From Thermoplasmata archaeon (GTDB lineage Archaea; Thermoplasmatota; Thermoplasmata; Lutacidiplasmatales; UBA184): a stretch of DNA of 11,653 bases. Location: NCBI GenBank assembly GCA_021823085.1, contig JAKAPG010000030.1, positions 1-11,653 on the forward strand, written 5' to 3'. This document shows, in pieces, positions 5,412 to 11,653 of the stretch (the first letter of the stretch is position 1; each line of letters starts with the position of its first letter). Made by a program: the position numbers and the translations under genes. The notes beneath the pieces were generated by a model. It had not been told where the DNA came from. It did no database searches and saw nothing but the letters and a program-made list of their open reading frames with translations.

Positions 5412-8400
5412 CTACCGAGGCTCGCGTATTTGGGAGTTGTCGTGCGCCGGCGCGGCGACCGGGGCGCGGGAGAACTCCTCGAGCGTCGTCTGTTGGTCCG
5501 AGCCCGGGAAGAGGGTGGCGAGCGACTGGGTAAGGATCTCGACACGCTGGCGGAGATACGGGGGAACGCCCTCCGTCGCCCCCAGGTGGGTGCTGAGCGA
5601 GAGGTACTTGCGGATCATCCCCTCGTAGACCGTCGGGAGGAGTTCGCCGTCGCACGTCTTGCTCCTTCGGCCGGGGGCGGTGCACCGCCCGCGCAGCGGG
5701 GGCCGGCGGTAGCTCGTGCCGCACACCTTGCAACGGAACTTCTGGGTCGCGAAGCTGCGCAGGTTCCCCATCGCGTCGGGGAGGAAGTGGGTGGTTAGGA
5801 TGCTGCTAATCGCCTCGGCCGAATCGACCGCCCGTATCTGGGTCATGAGCGTCACCGATTGTTCGACCATCTCGCTCATCGCACGGCCGTCCCGTCCGGC
5901 GGAGCGGACCGGCCCCCGCGCGATGTCCTGAGTGTCGTGCGTGAAGGCGTAGCGGTCCAAGGGATGCGCGCCGCCGAGCCGGTGGCCCACCGTATCGAAG
6001 AGCGCCTCCACGTCCTTCGCGCTCGCCCCTCGCGCCGCGGCCCGGTAGAACTCGAGGGGATAGCGGTCGTTGAGGTCGATGTGGTGCGCCTCCTTGTCGA
6101 CCTCGGTCGCGTCCAGGCGGGTCGTGAGGACGAGCGGTTTGTCCATCATCGCGCCACGGCTCTCGGGGAGGTAGGCCCGGGAGAAGTTGAGCAGCGGGTC
6201 CATCAGGAGGGTCACGGAGTCCTCGTCCCCGTCGCAATTCCGTCGCTTGGCCGCATGGAAGATCGGGTGCGCGAAGCACGCCTCGGCATCCGAGAACCCG
6301 ATGATCCGGCCGGCGACCGCGCCGGACGTGTGCGGAGCCAGCGCGGCGACGATCGCACCGATGAGGTCCTCAGGGACCCGGGCACGGTAGAACGGTTCTA
6401 GTCCGTAGAGGTGGACGAGCTCGTCGTCGAGGAACTGAGAGAGATGGAGCAGGTACTTTCCGCACGCCGGGGCGACGACGATGTCCTGCGGATGAAGCTC
6501 GACCAGCTGATCGGCGCGCTCCAGGGGCCGGCCCGCCCAGTCGACCGGGTAGCCGAGTTCGCGGAGCCGGTCGACGCTCGTTCCGATCTCGAGGGGGCGG
6601 AAGTGGGTGAGGGGCAGGTCCATCAGGTCGAAGCGCGCGGTGCCGTCCTGGTAGACCGAGATCCCGTGCACCGCCCGGAGGATCGCCTTATCGATCGGTT
6701 CGGGGGTGTGGCCCGACGAGGTCAGCCCCTTGACGCCCTTTACCTGAGGGACGCGGTTGAGCCGCAGCCGCTCCAGGGCGCTGCCCCAGATCTCGTCGAT
6801 GGGAAAGGGGGCCTGGATGGTGGTCCCGTTCGGCTCGGTATGGGCGCCGCAGGAGCACCGGGACCAGATCGAGCTCTTCGAGCAGACGGGGCAGATCCTG
6901 ACCCCCAGTTGCACTTGGACGGGAGGTCCCTTCATCGCCCGGCGGACCGCTTCGGCGACGGATCGCGAAGGGCCACCCGCCTCACCGACCGGGAAGAGGC
7001 CGTGAACGTTCGGCTGCATCGAGCGCTGGTGCGCTTTCTCCGGACGACCCACGCGAGCGCCGATGCGCGAGGGTCCTCGGGCCATGACGGTCGCTTGGGC
7101 GAGCCGGCTCACGTAAGCCAGCGGGTCCGGGTCGACCGGATCGAGAGCGCATTTGCGGATCGGCGCGGGCCCGGCGATCTCCAAGCCGAGCGACCCAACG
7201 AGTGCCTTGCTCGATTCCGGCTCTCCCAAGATCTGCCCCGTGGGTCCGCGGGTGTGCAGGAACCCCAAGCGAATCAGCATCTCGCGCCAGACGTCGTCCC
7301 AGGGTAGCTCGAGCCGACCGTTCCGCCAGGCACCTGCCCGCTCGACCTGCTCGGCGAGGGCTCGGATCTCGGCACTCGTGAGGTCGTGCCAGAAGAGGAG
7401 CCAGCGCGGATGCAGGGGAACGCCGTGACGTTGGGCGAGCTCGAACGATGCCTCGAAGCTCTCGACGCCGGTTCCCTCGCTCTCGGGGACGTGGGCGGCC
7501 CGGAGCTCCTCTTCGTGCCAGTCGACGGTGTAGGCTCCCGGTGCAAGCGCGCGATTGTTCTCCAGGAATTCCCCATAGGCGACCAAGATCTCTCCCAGGT
7601 CGATGATGCGGCGGATCTTGGGGAGGATTGCCGAGGCGCGATCCACGTCGTGGACCGCCGTGACGGTGCCGTCGGAGAGCTCGACGATCGGGCCTTCGAC
7701 CAGATCGCAGAGCCCGATCGCGGCCGCCTTCCCCGGGTACTCCAGCTTGAGCTGGGTTCCCACGGCGACGAAGTGTCGAAGGATGACCATGGTCGCCGGG
7801 TTGATCGCGCACGCGGCGAGTCCCGTCGTCCTCGCGCGACCGTAGACGAGCCGGAACCCGCCGGGCCGGTTCGGATGCGAGAGGATGGGCCGGCCGCCCA
7901 CTCCCGCGTCGGCGAGGTACTTGGCGACCGCCCCTTCGTCCTCGTGGGCGGTCGAGTGGCCGAGGTCCCCGAGGAATTCCCATCCCGGGATCCGGAGCTT
8001 GTCGACGATCCGCTGGATCTTCGACGCCTTCTGGCACATCCCCTCCGCGATGACGAGGCAGGCACCGCCTCGGATGCCGTTCGTCTTCACGCGGTCGAGG
8101 TTGCGGAACGCGCTCACCTCCGCCTCGCCCTCGGTGGCCTCGCCCGAGATGCAGACGGGAACGTGACGGACGACGGTCGATATCTCCTCGGGCGTCGGTA
8201 CGTACTGCAGATGCTGGAAGTGCTTGTAGAGCGGGATCTCCTCCTGGTACCGACCGATCTCGTCGCGGGAGGCGTGGTACGCCGATAGGTGGAGGTCGCG
8301 ACGGATCACATCGGCGAGGAGCACGCTGAGCGCCTGCGCGGTGCCTCCGGCAGCGCGTATCGGGCCGGCGTAATACAGCTCGATGTACCGTCCCTCGGCA

Positions 8401-8837
8401 CCGTCGACCAGACGGACCTCGGCGAGACCTTCGAGCGGCGCGACGAGAATCCCTTCGGTGAGGATCGCGAGACCGACCCGAAGCGCGGCTTCGACCCGCT
8501 GGGCGATCGACCCCTTGCGCGAGCTGTCGGTCGCGAGCCGCCGGGCGATCGCGACCGCGACCTCCTCCCGTGGCATGGCACGCGCTAGGGTACGGATCTC
8601 CTCCGCGATCCCGTCGATGCCGAGGTGCGAGAGCAACTTCTCGACACGACTCGCCATGTCCTGCGCGCGCGGGACCTCCGGACGGACCTCCGGGTCGAGA
8701 CCGAGGCCCCGCGCTCGCTCGGCGAGCGCGTACCCCCGTTCGATCTCGCTCTCGATCGACCGGAAGTAGGCTTCCACGGTTTGCCCATTGGGCCGCAGGC
8801 CATAACGGCGTCCTTGCGAAAACGAGCGATCGGACAT
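5412..8837 (-). CDS. polC: DNA polymerase D (family D) large subunit DP2
   Basis: This is the catalytic large subunit of the archaeal replicative polymerase PolD, which works with the DP1 exonuclease subunit and PCNA. At 1141 residues it has the normal length. The N-terminus is typical (YFRSIESEIERGYALAERAR, then PRAQDMASRVEKLL). The catalytic double-psi-barrel motif NCDGDED is at residues 867-873. Zinc sites are seen at C649-C652/C661-C663 and in the C-terminal set starting FRCKVCG (C1036, C1039, C1052, C1062). Residues 1116-1123, QTTLEEFS, resemble a PCNA-interacting box. There is no intein, although homologues often carry one at catalytic motifs. The start is uncertain: ATG 8837 is used here, but GTG 8777 gives the family-like opening VEAYF and has TTAT about 26 bases upstream. 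Neither has a ribosome site. Confidence 0.97.
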   Translation of the reverse strand: MSDRSFSQGRRYGLRPNGQTVEAYFRSIESEIERGYALAERARGLGLDPEVRPEVPRAQDMASRVEKLLSHLGIDGIAEEIRTLARAMPREEVAVAIARRLATDSSRKGSIAQRVEAALRVGLAILTEGILVAPLEGLAEVRLVDGAEGRYIELYYAGPIRAAGGTAQALSVLLADVIRRDLHLSAYHASRDEIGRYQEEIPLYKHFQHLQYVPTPEEISTVVRHVPVCISGEATEGEAEVSAFRNLDRVKTNGIRGGACLVIAEGMCQKASKIQRIVDKLRIPGWEFLGDLGHSTAHEDEGAVAKYLADAGVGGRPILSHPNRPGGFRLVYGRARTTGLAACAINPATMVILRHFVAVGTQLKLEYPGKAAAIGLCDLVEGPIVELSDGTVTAVHDVDRASAILPKIRRIIDLGEILVAYGEFLENNRALAPGAYTVDWHEEELRAAHVPESEGTGVESFEASFELAQRHGVPLHPRWLLFWHDLTSAEIRALAEQVERAGAWRNGRLELPWDDVWREMLIRLGFLHTRGPTGQILGEPESSKALVGSLGLEIAGPAPIRKCALDPVDPDPLAYVSRLAQATVMARGPSRIGARVGRPEKAHQRSMQPNVHGLFPVGEAGGPSRSVAEAVRRAMKGPPVQVQLGVRICPVCSKSSIWSRCSCGAHTEPNGTTIQAPFPIDEIWGSALERLRLNRVPQVKGVKGLTSSGHTPEPIDKAILRAVHGISVYQDGTARFDLMDLPLTHFRPLEIGTSVDRLRELGYPVDWAGRPLERADQLVELHPQDIVVAPACGKYLLHLSQFLDDELVHLYGLEPFYRARVPEDLIGAIVAALAPHTSGAVAGRIIGFSDAEACFAHPIFHAAKRRNCDGDEDSVTLLMDPLLNFSRAYLPESRGAMMDKPLVLTTRLDATEVDKEAHHIDLNDRYPLEFYRAAARGASAKDVEALFDTVGHRLGGAHPLDRYAFTHDTQDIARGPVRSAGRDGRAMSEMVEQSVTLMTQIRAVDSAEAISSILTTHFLPDAMGNLRSFATQKFRCKVCGTSYRRPPLRGRCTAPGRRSKTCDGELLPTVYEGMIRKYLSLSTHLGATEGVPPYLRQRVEILTQSLATLFPGSDQQTTLEEFSRAPVAAPAHDNSQIREPR
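5427..5431 (-). promoter_or_regulatory. Candidate TATA box of tRNA-Arg, inside the last codons of polD large subunit
   Basis: On the minus strand the sequence CCAAATACG gives an AT-rich core AAATA centred 27 bases before the tRNA 5' end at 5402, the distance expected for an archaeal promoter starting at or near the mature end. It lies within the final codons of the upstream polymerase gene, so it also encodes protein (SQIREPR). Because the tRNA begins only 9 bases after the polymerase stop, the only alternative is co-transcription with that gene. Confidence 0.4.
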
Positions 8838-9044
8838 GGGCCTGCGTGCGGCGGGTCTCGTCGGCCAACCCCGCAGCCGGGCGCTTCCGATCGACGGGGG
8901 GGTAAACGGAACACTCGCGGGCGAGCCCTCTTCGGCTCGGCCATAGGCTACAGCGGCGATGGTTTCCTTGACGGAGACAGCCTCCTCCCCGGGAGCGGGG
9001 TCTGCCTGCTCGAGGTCCCGCTCCCGCGCGTGGACGGAATACAA
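8838..9044 (-). other. Spacer upstream of polD large subunit, open in the polymerase frame
   Basis: This 207-base stretch lies between the TAG of the short upstream ORF and the likely polymerase start. It has no stop codon in the polymerase frame and would read LYSVHARERDLEQADPAPGE and so on. The first half looks protein-like (LYSVHA resembles a second beta strand of a stress-protein domain); the second half is Pro/Arg-rich and not family-like. Only a TTG at 9042-9044 could start it, without a ribosome site. I treat it as a decayed coding remnant or leader rather than part of the polymerase. A weak TTTAC patch near 8902-8906 is the only promoter-like element. Confidence 0.35.
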
Positions 9045-9155
9045 CTAAGCTCGGCCGGGGCGAGGTAGCCCCAACGCAAGGGTCGCTGCCTCGCGTGCCA
9101 AGGGGGAGCCGTCGAAACCTGCGAACATCGAACGGAGGGGCGGAACCGAAGTCAT
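9045..9155 (-). pseudogene. Short ORF resembling the start of a universal-stress-protein (UspA-like) domain, stopped by in-frame TAG
   Basis: The ORF starts at ATG 9155, overlapping the upstream TGA (ATGA), and has an excellent ribosome site GGGGAGG six bases before it (9162-9168), so translation initiation looks real. It encodes 36 residues. The stretch MFAGFDGSPLAREAATLALG matches the beta1-loop-alpha1 opening of UspA-like domains (hydrophobic strand, DGS, then SxxAxxxALxLA). After TAG at 9045-9047 the same frame continues with LYSVHARE, which would fit the second strand. The most likely reading is a stress-protein gene broken by a nonsense change and then decayed. Alternatives are a genuine 36-residue peptide or a sequencing error. 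The nucleotide-binding GxxxxG motif of full-length proteins is not seen downstream. Confidence 0.42.
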
Positions 9156-9634
9156 GGACTGCCTCCCCGAGGTAGGTAATGCTCGACCGCGTCCTCGGTC
9201 GCCGGGGAAGAGGGCGGGACCATCTGCTTCGCGGTTCGCAGAAGCGCCTCGAGGGCCTTCACACGACGCGCCAAGAGCGCGTTCTCGCGAAAGTACTCGG
9301 ACGCACGGAAGTGGGACTCCGCCTCTGCACCGGAGCTCTTGGCCAGCGCCCGCGCGAGTTCGGTGATCCGTCCGTCGAGATCCTTCGCGCGTCCGGGACC
9401 GGGGTGCAGAGAGGGCAGGAGAAGAGCGAGCGCTCCCAACCAGCGGTAGAACTCCTCGGGACCGATCGCATCTAGGTCGACCCAGGGCCGCAGCGCCTCG
9501 ACCACTTCGACCGGCGGCGGCCCCCACGATCCCTCGCGCCTCGATCGCTCGAGCGAGTCGTCGATGATCGGCCCGTTCCGACGTTCCGGCGCTCCGGTCC
9601 TTCTGGGGGTCATGCCGCCCTTCCCAGGGGTCAT
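9152..9634 (-). CDS. Unrecognised mostly helical protein, 160 residues
   Basis: I do not recognise this protein. ATG at 9634 (MTPGKGG) is taken as start; ATG at 9613 (MTPRRTG) is equally possible. The open frame extends to 10132, but that part lies under the plus-strand membrane protein gene. The N-terminal third is polar and Arg-rich, probably flexible. Residues about 50-75 include a hydrophobic helix (FYRWLGALALLLPSLHPG), too short and amphipathic to be a confident membrane segment. The rest is charged helix (GRITELARALAKSSGAEAES, then RENALLARRVKALEALLRTA), suggesting a helical hairpin or coiled coil. It overlaps the stress-protein-like ORF by four bases and begins the co-directional run leading to the polymerase. 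No function is proposed. Confidence 0.65.
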   Translation of the reverse strand: MTPGKGGMTPRRTGAPERRNGPIIDDSLERSRREGSWGPPPVEVVEALRPWVDLDAIGPEEFYRWLGALALLLPSLHPGPGRAKDLDGRITELARALAKSSGAEAESHFRASEYFRENALLARRVKALEALLRTAKQMVPPSSPATEDAVEHYLPRGGSP

Positions 9635-9781
9635 TGGCCTCGCGGGCGGTTCGCGATCCGGATCGAGGTCGCGGGCTGACCCCACAGCCACATCGTCCAC
9701 GACTCGCGCCAACTTAAGGAGCGGGGACCCGCCCCACGCAGCCCCGTCTTCAAGTAGAGTTCCCGGCTCGGAGGTGGCATC
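9635..9781. other. Divergent intergenic region
   Basis: These 147 bases separate the minus-strand run ending in the polymerase from the plus-strand membrane protein gene, so promoters for both should lie here. Two less GC-rich patches are visible: a palindromic CTTAAG at about 9715-9720 and TTCAAGTAGAG at about 9749-9759. The second lies about 28 bases before the plus-strand GTG. Neither is a convincing TATA box. Confidence 0.4.
9770..9777 (+). promoter_or_regulatory. Strong ribosome binding site deciding the GTG start at 9782
   Basis: GGAGGTGG lies four bases before GTG 9782, is strongly complementary to the 16S 3' end, and is the best such site on the plus strand here. It supports GTG 9782 over downstream candidates and fits the signal-anchor beginning immediately after it. 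Confidence 0.7.
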
Positions 9782-10378
9782 GTGCGCGTCGTGCCTCTGG
9801 GTGTCGCGATCGTGGCCTTGGTAGTGGGCATCGCCCTCGTGGGAATCAGCCTCTATGGGGCGGTGGTCACGACGACGAGCACGCCACCCTCCCGAGGAGC
9901 TCTTACGATCCGGCCGAGTACGATCGGTCCGCTCCGTGCTACGATCGAGTGGACGCAGGCGGGCTCCGGTAGCGTGGTCTACGTAACCGACCAAGTTCCC
10001 TCCTGTTATGCGCCGAGCGGGGTCGTGGCGAGCGGGTCCGGGAACAACGGATCCCTTTCGGTATCGATGAATCCGGGGACGACGTACTATCTGTTCGGAT
10101 GCGCCATAGGGGGCGTCGTGGTCACGCCCCACTTTAGCTACACTTTGTTCGGGCTCACGATCGAGCTACTCCTCGGGATTCTGTTGATCGTCTCCGGCGC
10201 CTTCGCGCTACTGGTTGCGCTCCGCCCGCGCAGTCCGTCCGAGCTTACGGAACACGCCGAGCCCGCGGCGACCAAGGAAGTGACCCCGCCCGCGTCCCCC
10301 CTGCCCGAGAACATGCGAGTACCACCGGTGTTCGATGAGCAGGATGCCGACGGAGCGGGGAGCCGATCCACCGAGTAG
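9782..10378 (+). CDS. Two-helix membrane protein of unknown function
   Basis: The 198-residue protein starts at GTG 9782 behind a strong ribosome site. Residues 5-29 form an N-terminal membrane helix (PLGVAIVALVVGIALVGISL). Residues 30-120 are a Ser/Thr/Gly-rich, beta-like segment, probably outside the cell, with only two Cys (75 and 107) that could form a disulfide. Residues 121-147 form a second membrane helix (LFGLTIELLLGILLIVSGAF), followed by RPR and a polar, acidic, Pro-rich cytoplasmic tail of about 50 residues. The charge distribution supports both ends being inside. No catalytic or transport motif is visible, and I do not recognise the family. Its TAG is 91 bases before the next gene, which has its own TATA-like element. 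Confidence 0.8.
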   Translation: MRVVPLGVAIVALVVGIALVGISLYGAVVTTTSTPPSRGALTIRPSTIGPLRATIEWTQAGSGSVVYVTDQVPSCYAPSGVVASGSGNNGSLSVSMNPGTTYYLFGCAIGGVVVTPHFSYTLFGLTIELLLGILLIVSGAFALLVALRPRSPSELTEHAEPAATKEVTPPASPLPENMRVPPVFDEQDADGAGSRSTE

Positions 10379-10422
10379 ACGCAAAGGGTTCGCGGGCGGC
10401 CGCACGGTCGAAGCCGCCAGGC

Positions 10423-10432
10423 ACATAGGATA
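10423..10432 (+). promoter_or_regulatory. Candidate TATA-like element for the DinB-like gene
   Basis: ACATAGGATA is the only AT-rich patch in the 91-base gap, centred about 25 bases before ATG 10452. That spacing fits a leaderless transcript starting at 10452. The better ribosome site, GAGGA, instead precedes ATG 10470, so start choice and promoter are linked. Confidence 0.35.
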
Positions 10433-10469
10433 CGTCGCCCCTGGGCCCCAAATGCCTCAGAGGACACGG

Positions 10470-11057
10470 ATGGCCCGCGGGGCTGCTCTGACGCCGGACC
10501 AGGCCCGCCGGCTCTCCGCGTACAACGAGCGCGTCTTCGAGCGCTTTGTCCGGAAGATCCGGAAACTGCCGTCACGCACACCGTACCGCCATGAGGAAAC
10601 GGGGCACCAGACGATTTTCGATACGCTCGTCCACATCCTCAACGTGCACGAGGTATGGGTGGGGTACATCCTCCAGGGCCGGAACTCGGACCGAGAGCTC
10701 GATACCTTGTTCCACGATCCGACCCGCCACCCCAAGAACTGGAAGGGGCTCCGGGCGTACGACCGCCGAGTGTGGGCCCTAGTGCGCGGCTACCTCGCCC
10801 GAGCGACCTCTCGCACCCTGGCCCAGCGGGTACGCGCGCCCTCCTGGATGCCGGGGAGGTACATTGCCGCCGATGGGCTCCTGCAGACCATGTTCGAGCA
10901 GGCACACCACCTCGGGGAGATCGTTGGCGTCCTTTGGCAACACGATCGCGCACCTCCCGAGATGACTTGGATCCGGGTCGGTCCGTGGCTGGCCGCTTCC
11001 GGTCGGCGAAGGACTAGCACGGGGTCCAAAGTCCTTCGTTCCGCAAGGCACTCGTAA
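10470..11057 (+). CDS. DinB/YfiT-like four-helix metal-binding protein
   Basis: The 195-residue protein has the DinB-like layout. A first helix (RRLSAYNERVFERFVRKIRK) is followed by a second with the metal-site pattern LVHILNVHEVWVGYIL, with His55 the likely ligand, and a later helix FEQAHHLGEIVGVLWQHD at about 142-159 with His146/His147 as in the family HxxHHxGxI motif. The position three residues before HH, usually His, is Glu143 here, an alternative metal ligand. Members include thiol-dependent transferases and many proteins of unknown role, so no substrate is assigned. The C-terminal 25 residues are basic and look disordered. Start ATG 10470 has GAGG seven bases upstream; ATG 10452 in the same frame would add six residues. 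The gene stands alone, with a 29-base gap to the next gene. Confidence 0.75.
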   Translation: MARGAALTPDQARRLSAYNERVFERFVRKIRKLPSRTPYRHEETGHQTIFDTLVHILNVHEVWVGYILQGRNSDRELDTLFHDPTRHPKNWKGLRAYDRRVWALVRGYLARATSRTLAQRVRAPSWMPGRYIAADGLLQTMFEQAHHLGEIVGVLWQHDRAPPEMTWIRVGPWLAASGRRRTSTGSKVLRSARHS

Positions 11058-11061
11058 CTAT
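11055..11061 (+). promoter_or_regulatory. Candidate TATA-like element for the surface protein gene
   Basis: TAACTAT overlaps the stop codon of the DinB-like gene and is centred about 29 bases before ATG 11087, compatible with a start of transcription just before the ATG. GAAGG at 11078-11082 could serve as a ribosome site, but would be cut off in a leaderless transcript. Confidence 0.35.
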
Positions 11062-11086
11062 GTGCCCGACGTAGGTTGAAGGCGTG

Positions 11087-11653
11087 ATGTCGCTTCGGCG
11101 CAATCTAGCAGAACTGGCTCGGAGCCCGCTTGTCGTGGGGGTAGTGCTCGCGGTCGCCGTCGCGAGCCTGTTCGTCGCCCCGACCCTTGGAATCGGCACG
11201 AATCTGGCGACACAGTCGGCCTCGCTCTCGTCCGGCGGGAGCGCGACGCTCGGTTCCTACGGGAACGTCACGAACGTGACGTTCAACGGAACCGCCGATG
11301 GTGGCGTCTATTTCGGCACCGCGACGTACGGATTCGTCGTCAACCGGACCGAGACCAACGTGACGTCGAATGTGACGATGGTCCACTACGAAAAGACCGT
11401 AGGCATCACCTACAACCTCGAGTTCTGCCGCCCCAACTGCTCGGCGCCCACCGTGACCGCGAGCATCCACTACACCGCCTACGACCTCCAGAACAGTTGG
11501 GCGAACCTCACCGACGCGGCGAGAGTAACCGTGTACGGGAACGGCAGCTTCGACGATTCCTCGTCTGCGAACGTGAGCGCGAACGCCACGGTAGCGCCCG
11601 CCATCGGCCTGATCAACGCGACCACGGCGAGCCGCTCGCACGACTACGTTTCC
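11087..11653 (+). CDS. N-glycosylation-rich secreted or surface-anchored protein (3' end beyond window)
   Basis: The frame from ATG 11087 is open to the window end, giving the first 189 residues. The N-terminus has basic residues (MSLRRN) and a hydrophobic segment at about 14-36 (PLVVGVVLAVAVASLFVAPT), a signal peptide or anchor. The exported part is rich in Thr, Ser, Asn, Gly and Val, with predicted beta character. It carries 12 N-X-S/T sequons at Asn 60, 63, 67, 86, 91, 95, 117, 140, 152, 162, 166 and 177. Two Cys at 114 and 118 (CRPNC) are the only ones seen. This composition is typical of archaeal S-layer, adhesin or other surface glycoproteins, but no named domain is recognised. GTG at 11084 is an alternative start. 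Function remains unknown. Confidence 0.8.
   Translation, partial: MSLRRNLAELARSPLVVGVVLAVAVASLFVAPTLGIGTNLATQSASLSSGGSATLGSYGNVTNVTFNGTADGGVYFGTATYGFVVNRTETNVTSNVTMVHYEKTVGITYNLEFCRPNCSAPTVTASIHYTAYDLQNSWANLTDAARVTVYGNGSFDDSSSANVSANATVAPAIGLINATTASRSHDYVS

Noticed and set aside
9045..9047. TAG as a pyrrolysine codon
   Set aside because: Nothing here suggests a methylamine-using methanogen, no pyrrolysine gene is in the window, and the downstream frame does not complete a recognisable protein. A pseudogene or short peptide is simpler.
9635..10132. N-terminal extension of the helical minus-strand protein to 326 residues
   Set aside because: The extension lies antisense to the membrane protein gene, which has a strong ribosome site and clear membrane helices; the extension reads as low-complexity Arg/His/Asp sequence.
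1..11653. CRISPR array, insertion sequence or prophage
   Set aside because: I saw no regularly spaced repeats, transposase, integrase or terminal inverted repeats on reading both strands; gene content is metabolic and housekeeping.

Overview
The window is GC-rich (roughly two thirds G+C by eye) and comes from an archaeon. The strongest evidence is a complete large subunit of the archaeal replicative DNA polymerase D (polD/DP2) and a tRNA gene carrying an archaeal bulge-helix-bulge intron, supported by several TATA-like elements placed about 26 bases before starts. A glyoxylate bypass, a CO/xanthine-dehydrogenase-type flavo-iron-sulfur pair and an N-glycosylation-rich surface protein suggest an aerobic or facultative heterotroph. 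I suspect a high-GC member of the Thermoplasmatota, but this is inference and no marker here proves it.

Layout. (1) Positions 1-1305, minus: FAD subunit followed by [2Fe-2S] subunit of a molybdenum hydroxylase of the CO dehydrogenase/xanthine dehydrogenase family; the operon runs off the left edge, where the catalytic large subunit would be expected. (2) 1403-2238, plus, divergent: a winged-helix regulator overlapping a small unrecognised protein. (3) 2245-9634, minus, one long co-directional run read right to left: an unrecognised helical protein, a short ORF that looks like the start of a universal-stress-protein domain cut by an in-frame TAG, DNA polymerase D large subunit, tRNA-Arg(TCG), malate synthase and isocitrate lyase. 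(4) 9782-11653, plus: a two-helix membrane protein, a DinB-like protein and the first 189 residues of a sequon-rich secreted or membrane-anchored surface protein that continues past the right edge.

How the genes work together. Isocitrate lyase and malate synthase overlap by four bases and form the complete glyoxylate bypass, allowing growth on acetyl-CoA-yielding substrates. The FAD/[2Fe-2S] pair would pass electrons from a molybdopterin subunit to an acceptor. The divergent winged-helix gene is a plausible local regulator, but this is not shown. Translational coupling is common: four gene pairs overlap as ATGA.

The most unusual element is the tRNA-Arg(TCG) gene at 5303-5402. It folds well only if a 25-base intron is removed from inside the T-loop. 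The intron ends lie in a textbook 3-base bulge / 4-bp helix / 3-base bulge, and removal restores the canonical T-loop TTCGAAT. No gene-free stretch longer than 300 bases is present.
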